Of a DNA stretch of 64,000 nucleotides, positions 16,270 through 24,809 are shown piece by piece; the first letter of the stretch is position 1; each line of letters begins with the position of its first letter. The stretch is from Clostridium estertheticum (lineage in GTDB: Bacteria > Bacillota > Clostridia > Clostridiales > Clostridiaceae). The stretch spans positions 4,986,501-5,050,500 of the forward strand of contig NZ_CP086239.1 in the NCBI RefSeq assembly GCF_026650985.1, given 5' to 3'. Made by a program: the position numbers and the translations under genes. The notes under the pieces were generated by a model. It had not been told where the DNA came from and made no database searches. It saw only the letters and a list, made by a program, of their open reading frames with translations.

Positions 16270-18186
16270 ATGATGAATTTTTCATCTGTTGATGAGTATA
16301 AAAAAGCAAATAGATTAGCTAAAGCTAAATATAGTGCAGACATATTAAGAGGAAACTCGGGACATATATCATCATTAGATAGCATTTTAAAGAAAATAGA
16401 CATAGTAGCAGAAATCCCCTTGGGCTTAAAAAACATTCCACTAAAAAAGATAGTAGGAACTTATTTCTATACAAGAAGTAGAGATTTCGCAAATAACTTT
16501 CTTCCTCTAGCCAGTATTTCTAGCGAGTTTGCTTCCAAGTGGGAAGCTGTGTATGCTTATCATATTAAGGATGGAATAGATGACCCTATAAAAATATATG
16601 AGTACATGAATGAATTCTATGTTATGGAAGGGAATAAACGTGTAAGTGTACTTAAATATGTAGATGCTTATTCAATAGATGGAGAGGTTACTCGGCTAGT
16701 TCCTAAAAGAGATGAGAATGACTTAAATAATATAATATATTACGAATTTTTAGAATTTAATAATAAGACAGGCATAAATGATATTTGGTTTTCAAAGGAA
16801 GGTAGTTTTACTCTACTTGGTAAGTATTTGGGTGAGTATAAACCAAAACTTTATTTATTTTCAAATAAATACAAGCATTTTATAAAAAATGTGTATTTCC
16901 CTTTTAGGAACACATTTTATGAATTAGGAGGAGATAAACTAGACATTACTACTGGAGATGCGTTTCTAGAATATGTAAAAATTTATGGTATTTCAAATGA
17001 ATTCATAGAAACAAAAAGAAAAGTAAGAGTTGAAAAGTTTTTAGCTGAGCTTAGGATACTTACAAAAAATAATGCTGTTGATATTCAAACTGAGCCCTTT
17101 GATGTCCATAAGAAAAATGTTATAACATCAATTACAAACCTAGTGACTTCATCTAAAAAATTAAAGGTGGCTTTTGTTTTTGAAAAAACTATTGATACAT
17201 CAGGCTGGAGTTATGTCCATAACTTAGGAAGAATATATGCACAGCAACAATTGGGTAGTGAAATAGAAACTTTTGTTATAGATAATTTTAATGCTTCTGA
17301 TGATGAGGATGGCTATGAAAGGCTAAGTAAATTGTGTGAAGAGGATTATGATATTATATTTACTACATGTCCATCTTATCTTAATATAACCCTTAGAGCG
17401 GCCCTTAAGTACGACAATGTTAAGTTCTTTAACTGTTCTCCAGTAAAAGCATATAGAAATGTAAGTACTTACTTTGGGCGCTCTCATGAACCAAGATTTT
17501 TGCTCGGACTTATAGCAGGCGCTATTACTAAATCAAACATAATAGGATATATAGATACTTATAATGAAACAGAGATTATAACAGGAATTAATGCTTTTGC
17601 ACTTGGTGTTAAAACTGTAAATTCTAATGCAAAGGTTTTAATTTCATGGCTTAATCAAACTGGAGATGTCAGTCATTCAAAAGAATTAATGCAAGAACTT
17701 CAAAGTCGTGGAGCGGACCTCATAATGCAAAATGATCTAATAGCTTTAGGTAAAGGCTCAAGAGATTTTGGACTATACTCACTAAAATATAATGAGAATG
17801 AGACAAAATGGATACCCGAGATAAATTATGCTTTAATTACATGGGATTGGGGTCAGTTTTATGAGAAAATACTTAGAAATATCGTAAATGGTAGTTTTAA
17901 GGGAATTTTTAGTACTGAGTCTAAACGTGTAAGCTTTTGGTGGGGCATGGACTCGGAACTTGTGGATATTATATATTCTAAACATAATGTTCCAATTCAA
18001 ACTCAAAAATTAGTAGATATAATGCGAGAGATGATTATTGAAAATAAATTTCATACTTTTGCTGGGCCGATATTCGATAGGTCAGGTCAAATTAGAATAG
18101 ATGATGGTGACATAGGAAATTATGAGGATATGTTATATATGGAATGGTTTGTAGATAATGTTGTTGGAGAAATTCCAAAGAATTGA
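16270..18186 (+). CDS. ParB-like domain fused to a BMP/PnrA-type ligand-binding domain, no signal peptide
   Basis: A 638-residue soluble protein. Around residues 115-140, FYVMEGNKRVSVLKYVDAYS resembles the ParB/sulfiredoxin-like GxxR motif region. From about residue 298 (KLKVAFVFEKTIDTSGWSYVHNLG) to about 560 it matches the basic membrane protein (BMP) family, periplasmic-type nucleoside or purine binding proteins. Unlike transporter BMP proteins it has no signal peptide or lipobox, and no ABC transporter is nearby, so it may be a cytoplasmic ligand sensor. Start codons at 16270 and 16273 are both plausible behind GGGAGTG. A phosphoesterase follows 24 bp downstream and is probably co-transcribed. 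Function unknown. Confidence 0.75.
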   Translation: MMNFSSVDEYKKANRLAKAKYSADILRGNSGHISSLDSILKKIDIVAEIPLGLKNIPLKKIVGTYFYTRSRDFANNFLPLASISSEFASKWEAVYAYHIKDGIDDPIKIYEYMNEFYVMEGNKRVSVLKYVDAYSIDGEVTRLVPKRDENDLNNIIYYEFLEFNNKTGINDIWFSKEGSFTLLGKYLGEYKPKLYLFSNKYKHFIKNVYFPFRNTFYELGGDKLDITTGDAFLEYVKIYGISNEFIETKRKVRVEKFLAELRILTKNNAVDIQTEPFDVHKKNVITSITNLVTSSKKLKVAFVFEKTIDTSGWSYVHNLGRIYAQQQLGSEIETFVIDNFNASDDEDGYERLSKLCEEDYDIIFTTCPSYLNITLRAALKYDNVKFFNCSPVKAYRNVSTYFGRSHEPRFLLGLIAGAITKSNIIGYIDTYNETEIITGINAFALGVKTVNSNAKVLISWLNQTGDVSHSKELMQELQSRGADLIMQNDLIALGKGSRDFGLYSLKYNENETKWIPEINYALITWDWGQFYEKILRNIVNGSFKGIFSTESKRVSFWWGMDSELVDIIYSKHNVPIQTQKLVDIMREMIIENKFHTFAGPIFDRSGQIRIDDGDIGNYEDMLYMEWFVDNVVGEIPKN

Positions 18187-18210
18187 ACAAAATATTGGAA
18201 AGATAAGTAG

Positions 18211-18807
18211 GTGTTTAAAATTAAGGTTTTATTAGTTTCGGATGTTGAAGATGATTATATTTGGGAACATTTTGATCATGAAAGATTTAAAGATATTGAA
18301 ATTGTAATTTCTTGTGGAGATTTGAAAGCAGATTATTTAGAATTTTTAGCTGATATGATTAAAGCTCCTATATTTTATGTTAATGGTAATCATGATGGAT
18401 CTTTTTTAGAAAAACCACCAGGTGGATGTATACCTATTGATGATAAAATTATAGTATATAAAAATATTAGAATTCTAGGACTTGGTGGATCAATTGCCTA
18501 TAATAAAGGACCTTTTCAATATACGGAAAGGGCAATGCAAAAAAGAATTTCAAAATTAAAAATGTGTTTATGGAGAAAAAAAGGATTCGATATATTAGTA
18601 ACACATTCACCAGCAAAAGGCATGGGAGATGGGGAAGATCCTTGCCACACAGGATTCAATACATTTATAAATATATTAGATAAATATTCTCCAAAATATT
18701 TTTTCTATGGTCATCAGCATTTGGATTATGGGAAAAAAGACAGGGTAAGGATATATAATAATACTACGGTTGTAAATGCATTTAGATATCATATTATTGA
18801 AATATAA
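18211..18807 (+). CDS. Calcineurin-like metallophosphoesterase
   Basis: About 195-198 residues with the full phosphoesterase motif set: VSDVEDD (first metal Asp; the usual following His is absent), CGDLKADYL, YVNGNHD, VTHSPAKGMGD and GHQHLDYG. It should hydrolyse a phosphomonoester or diester using two metals; the substrate is unknown. The GTG at 18211 lies in the AGGTG ribosome site; family members start at the sequence IKVLLVSDVE, which corresponds to an ATT codon at 18220, 6 nt after the site. It probably forms an operon with the upstream ParB-like/BMP gene. Confidence 0.85.
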   Translation: MFKIKVLLVSDVEDDYIWEHFDHERFKDIEIVISCGDLKADYLEFLADMIKAPIFYVNGNHDGSFLEKPPGGCIPIDDKIIVYKNIRILGLGGSIAYNKGPFQYTERAMQKRISKLKMCLWRKKGFDILVTHSPAKGMGDGEDPCHTGFNTFINILDKYSPKYFFYGHQHLDYGKKDRVRIYNNTTVVNAFRYHIIEI

Positions 18808-18824
18808 GAAATCTAAGGGGTTTG

Positions 18825-18868
18825 TAATTAATAGCCACCTGCTGGTACAAGCAGGTGGCTATTAATTA
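18825..18868. terminator. Perfect 19-bp bidirectional terminator hairpin
   Basis: TAATTAATAGCCACCTGCT (18825-18843) pairs perfectly with its complement at 18850-18868 across a 6-nt loop, between two convergent genes. Confidence 0.85.
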
Positions 18869-18887
18869 TATTACATATTAGTTCTTT

Positions 18888-19772
18888 CTATTTTTTTGGT
18901 TTTAAGAACTTCCATTTAGTCTCAGTTGTTATAATTGCAAGGAATATAGTTAAACATCCTAATATCATTTTTGATGTGAATATTTCGTGAAGCATTACAA
19001 CAGATAAAATACAACCAAAAACTGATTCTAAACATAAAATAATAGCAGCATGGGTAGAAGTTGTATATTTTTGCGCTACATTTTGTACAATAAATGCAAG
19101 CATAGTACTAAAAACACCCAAATAGATAAGTGCGAATATTGTACCTGAATTTAATGATTGAGGCATCGGTTCAAAAATTAAAGCGGCTATAATTGAGAAT
19201 AGGGCGCAGGCGCCTAACTGTATTATTACAAGTAAAATAACATCAACCTTTTTAGCAAAAAAACCTACGGAAACAATATGAGCCGCGTAAAATACTGCGC
19301 ATAATAATGTTAAACCGTCCCCTAGGCCAATATGTATACCGGAATCTAAGGTAAGCATCCCTATACCAATAAAACATAGAAAAGCAGATATTAGTGAAAA
19401 AGCATCTGGTCTTTTCTTACTAATTAGCCAATAAAGAAAGGGGACAATAACTACATTAGTGCCAGTTAAAAAAGCATTTTTACCAGCTGTTGTATATTTC
19501 ATACCAATAGTTTGAGCAGCAAAGCCTAAAAATAGAAGAAGCCCAACTATAGTTCCAATGAACAGATAGTTTTTAGTAACATATTTAATTTTTTTTCTGA
19601 AAACTAATAACATGATTAGCACTGAAATGCTAAAACGTATTGCCATTATATAAAAAGGGGAAACACTATCTAAAGCCCCTTTTACAGCTATAAAACCACC
19701 ACCCCAAATAAGTGCCACTATTAGCAAAGACATATCAGCGAGGATACTCTTTTTTTTACCGGTAATTTTCAA
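18888..19772 (-). CDS. DMT-superfamily (EamA) transporter
   Basis: A 294-residue membrane protein with two EamA repeats of about five helices each; the first begins SLLIVALIWGGGFIAVKGAL, a family signature, and includes GKNAFLTGTNVVIVPFLYWLI. Such carriers export or import amino acids, metabolites or drugs; the substrate is not predictable. A TTG at 19772 is preferred because AAAGGAG lies 8 nt upstream, while a GTG at 19781 is inside that site. It is monocistronic. Confidence 0.87.
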   Translation of the reverse strand: MKITGKKKSILADMSLLIVALIWGGGFIAVKGALDSVSPFYIMAIRFSISVLIMLLVFRKKIKYVTKNYLFIGTIVGLLLFLGFAAQTIGMKYTTAGKNAFLTGTNVVIVPFLYWLISKKRPDAFSLISAFLCFIGIGMLTLDSGIHIGLGDGLTLLCAVFYAAHIVSVGFFAKKVDVILLVIIQLGACALFSIIAALIFEPMPQSLNSGTIFALIYLGVFSTMLAFIVQNVAQKYTTSTHAAIILCLESVFGCILSVVMLHEIFTSKMILGCLTIFLAIITTETKWKFLKPKK

Positions 19773-19834
19773 AATTATCACTCCTTTAAAAAATGGCCAA
19801 TCATTGAACCTAGAATTTTTAATGCGTATATATA

Positions 19835-20902
19835 CTAAGGTATGAGGTCTGTAATAAATAAGTCTTTTTCATTTTTTAAGTCTATAAAAATCGAATCTAC
19901 TGATATAAGAGGACTAGAAATATTATTTATGTCTGTTTTTACTATTTTACCAATACGATTGTCGCTAAGTTTCACCATTTCTCCTGTATAGTAATTTAAT
20001 ATTTGTTTTATAAAAGTGGTTAGATAATAATAATCTAAGGTAGCCATGCATTCATGTTGCATTATTTCTAGAGCTTTAAAGGGGTTTTGTTTTTTACTAT
20101 AGACTTTGTCAGAGGTCACAGCATCAAATGTATCAGCAATCCCTATTATTTTTGCGAAAGTATTAATTCTATCTTCTTTTAAATGGAGAGGATAACCTGA
20201 ACCATCTAAACGCTCGTGATGCATAAGTACAGCGAGACTTACTGATTCGTCTAAATAAGGAATAGTGCGTACAAGTTCATAGGAGTAAACTGAATGTTTT
20301 TTAATTTCCTCAAATTCTAATTTTGTAAGTTTTGAGGGCTTATTTAATATTTTTTGGTTAACTTTTACCTTCCCGATATCGTGAAGAAAGGCTGCATAAG
20401 TCAAAAGGGTCAAATATTTTTGAGGTAAGTTAAGCCATTTACCTAACATAGAACTTAAAAAGGCAACATTTACAGAGTGCCGAGTTAGGTACTCATCTAT
20501 ATTCCTAGAATTTGTTATACTTTTTAAAATAGAACTGTAATCATTATTCGTATCTAAAATTCCTTTAGACATAGTTCTTATTTGTGTTAAGTCCAATTTG
20601 GAGTTGACCTCGATGTTATTTAAAAACTTGTATATGTTATTTGAAAAATTATTTAATAAACTTTCAGATTCAATAAAACTCTGTCCTTTTGAATCTTGAA
20701 TACTTGGAGTTACAGTCTCCTTTTCATTTACATAAATATATATAGTGTTAGATGGGTAAAATTCAATTATCTTCTTAATCATCATAATATTTAATGAAAT
20801 GTTTTTTGCAACTAAAGTTAGACCATTTAACATTAAATTTTCTGCTAAAATTATATTGGGTTTTAGTTCATAAATACTTATTCTTTTAACATTGGGTGTC
20901 AT
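19835..20902 (-). CDS. HD-GYP domain cyclic-di-GMP phosphodiesterase
   Basis: A 355-residue protein: a divergent N-terminal domain (about 1-140), then an HD-GYP domain with HSVNVAFLSS, the metal pair HDIGK, and HHERLDGSGYP, which is the GYP signature needed for cyclic-di-GMP breakdown to GMP. No membrane segment is predicted. Together with the diguanylate cyclase at 37.8-38.8 kb this shows the organism uses cyclic-di-GMP. AGGGGGA precedes the ATG. Confidence 0.9.
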   Translation of the reverse strand: MTPNVKRISIYELKPNIILAENLMLNGLTLVAKNISLNIMMIKKIIEFYPSNTIYIYVNEKETVTPSIQDSKGQSFIESESLLNNFSNNIYKFLNNIEVNSKLDLTQIRTMSKGILDTNNDYSSILKSITNSRNIDEYLTRHSVNVAFLSSMLGKWLNLPQKYLTLLTYAAFLHDIGKVKVNQKILNKPSKLTKLEFEEIKKHSVYSYELVRTIPYLDESVSLAVLMHHERLDGSGYPLHLKEDRINTFAKIIGIADTFDAVTSDKVYSKKQNPFKALEIMQHECMATLDYYYLTTFIKQILNYYTGEMVKLSDNRIGKIVKTDINNISSPLISVDSIFIDLKNEKDLFITDLIP

Positions 20903-21072
20903 AAAGTTAGTCCCCCTAGAAGTAGTTTATAAATTGTGTGAAAATAGTGAAATATTAATATATATATGTAGCATCTTTCGATAAAATAATTTTACCATAA
21001 AAACAATAATTAACCTAAATTAACATATGAAAACGTATAATAAAAAGTAATTTATGCTTTCTTTTTTAGTTA

Positions 21073-21101
21073 TTGACAATGATAATTAACATATTTATAA
21101 T
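21073..21101 (+). promoter_or_regulatory. Promoter of the cysteine desulfurase-thiI operon, with Fur-like box
   Basis: TTGACA (21073-21078) and TATAAT (21096-21101) are consensus hexamers with a 17-bp spacer. Bases 21075-21093 match 14 of 19 positions of the classical Fur box and overlap the -35 and spacer, so iron repression is possible but unproven. Confidence 0.7.
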
Positions 21102-21177
21102 TAAATAAAGTAGAGTAAAATACTAAGAATTAATACTGTAGCGTCATAGAAGATATTAAGAGGAGAGAGATAAAAAC

Positions 21178-22335
21178 ATGGAAATATATTTAGATAACAG
21201 TGCAACAACTAAGCCTTATGAGGAGGTTATTGAGGCATTGGGGAGTACTATGAGAAATTATTATGGAAATCCATCTTCAGCACATAGTTTAGGGTTTAAG
21301 GCAGAGCAAAAACTTAGGGAGATGCGGACGAGTATTGCTAAAAGTATAAATGCTAGTAGTGAGGAGATAATATTTACATCAGGAGGCAGTGAAAGTAATA
21401 ACTTCCTTATAAAAGGATTTGCTAAACCATCTTCGAATAAATTAAATGCTGATATAATAACTACTAAAATTGAACATCCAAGTATACTTAACACTTTTAA
21501 AGCACTGGTCGATACAGGGATAAAGGTTGCTTATATTGATGTAGATGATAGTGGTAGGATTGATATAGATGCTCTTATAGGAAGTATAACTAAGGATACT
21601 CAAGTTGTTAGTGTAATGCATGTTAACAATGAAATAGGAGTAGTGCAGGATATTGAGTTAATAGGAAAACTAATTAAAGAGAAAAGTAGTAGGGCTAAAT
21701 TTCATGTAGATGCAGTACAAAGCTATGGGAAAATTCCTATTGATGTACAAAAGTCTAATATTGATTTATTATCTACAAGTGCGCATAAAATACATGGACC
21801 ACGTGGGGTTGGATTTGCATATATAAGAAAGGGACTTATACCTACTAGCCTAATAAATGGTGGAGGTCAAGAAAAAAATTTAAGATCCGGTACAGAAAAT
21901 CTTGCAGGTATTGCGGGTTTTGATGAGGCAGCACAGATAGTGTTTAAAAATCAGCATGAAAATTTTAATAAAGTTTTAGAGGTAAAAAAGTATTTTATAG
22001 AAAAACTCAAAGTGGTAGAGGGTGTTATAATCAATAGTCCACTAGAATCTTACTTTACACCTTATATTTTAAGTGTAACATTTAAAGGTGTAAAAGGAGA
22101 GGTGCTTCTTCATGCATTAGAACAAAAGGGCATATATGTGTCTACAGGCTCTGCATGTTCAGCGAAAAGCCATAAAAGCAGTGAAATATTAAAAGCTATT
22201 GGTAGGACTGATGATGAGCAAGTAGGAACTATAAGATTTAGTTTTTCTGAATACAATAATAAAGATGAAGTAGACTATGTTATAATCGAATTAAATAAGT
22301 CACTAAAGTTTTTAAGAAAAATGAATAAAAGATAA
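21178..22335 (+). CDS. Cysteine desulfurase, NifS/IscS class
   Basis: A PLP enzyme (385 residues) that takes sulfur from cysteine as a protein persulfide. Seen are YLDNSATTKP at the N-terminus, TSGGSESNN, the PLP lysine Lys204 in SAHKIHGPRGVGF, and the catalytic Cys327 in STGSACSAKSHKSS. The position directly before thiI indicates that it supplies sulfur for 4-thiouridine in tRNA and/or thiazole, as the clostridial and bacillar NifZ/ThiI pairs do, rather than acting within an isc or suf operon. AGGAGAG lies upstream of the ATG. Confidence 0.92.
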   Translation: MEIYLDNSATTKPYEEVIEALGSTMRNYYGNPSSAHSLGFKAEQKLREMRTSIAKSINASSEEIIFTSGGSESNNFLIKGFAKPSSNKLNADIITTKIEHPSILNTFKALVDTGIKVAYIDVDDSGRIDIDALIGSITKDTQVVSVMHVNNEIGVVQDIELIGKLIKEKSSRAKFHVDAVQSYGKIPIDVQKSNIDLLSTSAHKIHGPRGVGFAYIRKGLIPTSLINGGGQEKNLRSGTENLAGIAGFDEAAQIVFKNQHENFNKVLEVKKYFIEKLKVVEGVIINSPLESYFTPYILSVTFKGVKGEVLLHALEQKGIYVSTGSACSAKSHKSSEILKAIGRTDDEQVGTIRFSFSEYNNKDEVDYVIIELNKSLKFLRKMNKR

Positions 22336-22426
22336 ATCAGCTAAGAAATAGATGAACAGCTATGAAATAGATGAAAGATATCTTGTAGCTGAAAATTCAA
22401 TTATAAGAAACGAGGAGTGTCAAAAG

Positions 22427-23569
22427 ATGAGAAAATTAATACTTGTAAAATTTGCGCCGGAGATATTTTTGAAGGGGCTCAATAGAGGTAAATTTGAAAA
22501 AAAACTTAAAGATAATATAAAAAATGTAATTAAAGGCTTAGAATACGAATTTGTTGAGGACCAAGGAAGATGGTTTATATACTCAGAGCAGTTGGATACT
22601 ATTATAAACAAGGTTAAAAATGTTTTTGGAGTAATGGAAGTATGTGAGGTTACGCAAGTTGAAGCGACACTGGTCGAAATCGAAAAGCAAGCAGTTTTAG
22701 AAATGGTAGGTAGCCCAGCTAAAACATTTAAAGTAGAAACTAATAGAGCAAACAAAAGCTTTAGCCCAGGGTCTATGGATGTAAGTAGAAAAGTAGGTGG
22801 CTGCATATTAAAAAATAATGAAAACGTAAGTGTAGATGTGCATAATCCAGAATGTGTTATAAATATTGAAATAAGAAAAATGGCATATATCTATTCAAAA
22901 CGTATAAAGGGCGTTTGTGGATTGCCTTATGGAATGAATGGTAGCACCATGCTTATGTTATCAGGAGGTATAGATTCACCTGTAGCAGGTTACATGATGG
23001 CAAGACGTGGAGTAGAAGTGCATGCAGTTTATTATCATAGTCATCCCTATACTAGTGAGAGAGCAAAAGATAAGGTAAAGCAATTAACTAATATTTTAAA
23101 AGGATATACTGGGAAATTAACACTGTATGTAGTTCCATTTACTGAAATTCAAATGGAAATTATAGATAAATGCAGAGAAGATGAATTAACAATAATAATG
23201 AGAAGATTTATGATGAGGCTTGCATGTGCACTTGCAGATAAATATGGTATAAATTCAGTAACTACAGGGGAAAGCATTGGTCAAGTAGCTAGTCAAACTA
23301 TGGAAGGGCTTGTAGTAAGTGATGATGTGGCTGATAGACCGGTGTTTAGACCACTAGTAGCTATGGACAAGATTGATATTATAGAAGTATCAAGAAAAAT
23401 AGATACTTATGAAACATCAATTCTACCTTATGAGGATTGTTGCACAATTTTTGTTCCCAAACATCCAAAAACAAAACCAAGATTAGTTGAGATAATTAAG
23501 TCAGAATCAGTTTTAGATATTGATAAACTTGTTGAAAAGGCTATAGCAGATATGGAGATTTATAAATAA
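22427..23569 (+). CDS. thiI: tRNA 4-thiouridine synthetase ThiI
   Basis: A 380-residue enzyme that adenylates tRNA U8 and inserts sulfur. The N-terminal ferredoxin-like plus THUMP domains cover about 1-165; the PP-loop ATPase begins at LMLSGGIDSPVAGYMM; GESIGQVASQT and the Cys-containing EDCCTIF follow. It lacks the C-terminal rhodanese domain of enterobacterial ThiI, as normal for Gram-positives. An in-frame ATG at 22352 exists, but GAGGAGTG 7 nt before 22427 and the conserved start MRKLILVKFAPEIFLKG fix the start. It lies about 90 bp behind the desulfurase in one operon. Confidence 0.93.
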   Translation: MRKLILVKFAPEIFLKGLNRGKFEKKLKDNIKNVIKGLEYEFVEDQGRWFIYSEQLDTIINKVKNVFGVMEVCEVTQVEATLVEIEKQAVLEMVGSPAKTFKVETNRANKSFSPGSMDVSRKVGGCILKNNENVSVDVHNPECVINIEIRKMAYIYSKRIKGVCGLPYGMNGSTMLMLSGGIDSPVAGYMMARRGVEVHAVYYHSHPYTSERAKDKVKQLTNILKGYTGKLTLYVVPFTEIQMEIIDKCREDELTIIMRRFMMRLACALADKYGINSVTTGESIGQVASQTMEGLVVSDDVADRPVFRPLVAMDKIDIIEVSRKIDTYETSILPYEDCCTIFVPKHPKTKPRLVEIIKSESVLDIDKLVEKAIADMEIYK

Positions 23570-23660
23570 ATTTATTCATGTTAATCAATAAATCATAAGT
23601 ATTAAATCAAATATTATGTAAATAATAATAGAAGAAATACATTTTGAAAGGATGATTAAC

Positions 23661-23753
23661 ATGGCTAAAAAAGGTACAGAAAAAAGATCGGGTTCAAAAG
23701 ATACAAAAGACAAAACTCAGAAAAAGAATCAAAAGGGAAATACAGTTAAATGA
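23661..23753 (+). CDS. Small lysine-rich protein, 30 residues
   Basis: ATG at 23661 follows AAAGGATGATT. The 30 residues are very hydrophilic and basic (MAKKGTEKRSGSKDTKDK at the start), without Cys or hydrophobic stretch, so probably disordered. It has its own terminator directly downstream. It resembles small basic proteins common in Firmicutes, but I do not recognise a family. Confidence 0.6.
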   Translation: MAKKGTEKRSGSKDTKDKTQKKNQKGNTVK

Positions 23754-23792
23754 TGAATGGTATAAAAAATTAAAGATGTGATTGCAAAAAAT

Positions 23793-23835
23793 AAGCTAAC
23801 AAAATGATTTATCATTTTGCTAGCTTATTTTAGTT
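23793..23835. terminator. Terminator between the small basic gene and PAP2 gene
   Basis: AAGCTAACAAAATGA pairs with TCATTTTGCTAGCTT, followed by a T-rich run; usable by both convergent genes. Confidence 0.8.
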
Positions 23836-23856
23836 TATATTATTTATTGATTATAT

Positions 23857-24441
23857 TTACATAAACTTTGATTTGTTTTTAAACATTTTAAGTCTAAAAG
23901 TAAAATGTTTATCTAAATATTTATTTACACCTTTTTTCATACAAAAATTATAAGCAGCAATAGAAATATATGACCATATTATGGCAATAACCCATCCTCC
24001 AAGAACATCTGTTGGATAGTGATCACCAACATAAACCCTGCTAATTCCAACAAGAATTAAATAGATAAGTAAAAAACCACTAATTAAGTATGCAATTTTT
24101 TTATTTTTCATTCGTTTAATTATAAAGTAAATAAAAACAATACTTATAGCTGTAGAAATAGAGGAATGCCCACTAGGAAAACTATAGCCATGAGCTTCAA
24201 TTAATTGTATTCCAATGGGTCTAGGTCTTTTTATTATGTTTTTAAGCACTAAGTTGGTAAAACCAGTAACTCCAATATTAAACACACAACAAATGGCTTC
24301 AAGTTTATTATTGTAAAGATATAATACAATAAAAACCAATGCGCTTATAAAAACCTGGAAAGTAGGGTCTGAAGATTTTGAAATAATTATAAAAAATTGA
24401 TTCAATCCCAAATTCATAGAATTCGCTAAATAATAAAGCAT
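23857..24441 (-). CDS. PAP2-family membrane phosphatase
   Basis: A 194-residue membrane protein with about five or six helices and the three-part PAP2 acid phosphatase signature: KNIIKRPRP, SFPSGHSS (catalytic His) and SRVYVGDHYPTDV. Members dephosphorylate lipid pyrophosphates such as undecaprenyl diphosphate (BacA-independent UppP activity) or phosphatidate. A role in recycling the cell-wall lipid carrier is the likeliest guess. It stands alone. Confidence 0.88.
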   Translation of the reverse strand: MLYYLANSMNLGLNQFFIIISKSSDPTFQVFISALVFIVLYLYNNKLEAICCVFNIGVTGFTNLVLKNIIKRPRPIGIQLIEAHGYSFPSGHSSISTAISIVFIYFIIKRMKNKKIAYLISGFLLIYLILVGISRVYVGDHYPTDVLGGWVIAIIWSYISIAAYNFCMKKGVNKYLDKHFTFRLKMFKNKSKFM

Positions 24442-24809
24442 TTAATTTAATCATCCTCTCTATGTTACACTAAAAATTTATTTTATTAGAAATATTTAAT
24501 TAATATATATTATATAAAACATACAAAATTATCAACATTCATAAGTATCAATTAATATTATATCAAAATCAACAATTAAAAGATACACTTATATTGCTAG
24601 TAAAGTAATTATGAAATATTATTTAAACTTTACAATAATGGAATTTTATAAACACTGCTCTTCAATATATTTTTATTGAATAACAATAAAAATATATTGA
24701 AAAATAATTAATAAAGTAGTATGATTGGAATTGTAAAAATATTAGTATAGGAGATATATTATATTAATGTTTTATTAACAATAGTACTAAATTATGGAGG
24801 GGATTAAAA
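24442..24809. other. Divergent AT-rich intergenic region with a perfect 18-bp inverted repeat
   Basis: About 370 bases. TTCAATATATTTTTATTG at 24661-24678 is exactly inverted at 24684-24701 with a 5-nt loop. It lies 110 bp before the DUF4173 gene and 220 bp before the PAP2 gene; no obvious T-tract follows, so it may be an operator or a leader hairpin. Confidence 0.7.

Noticed and set aside
22352-22426. 25-residue N-terminal extension of ThiI
   Set aside because: No ribosome site for the upstream ATG and no homologous residues; a strong site directly precedes 22427.
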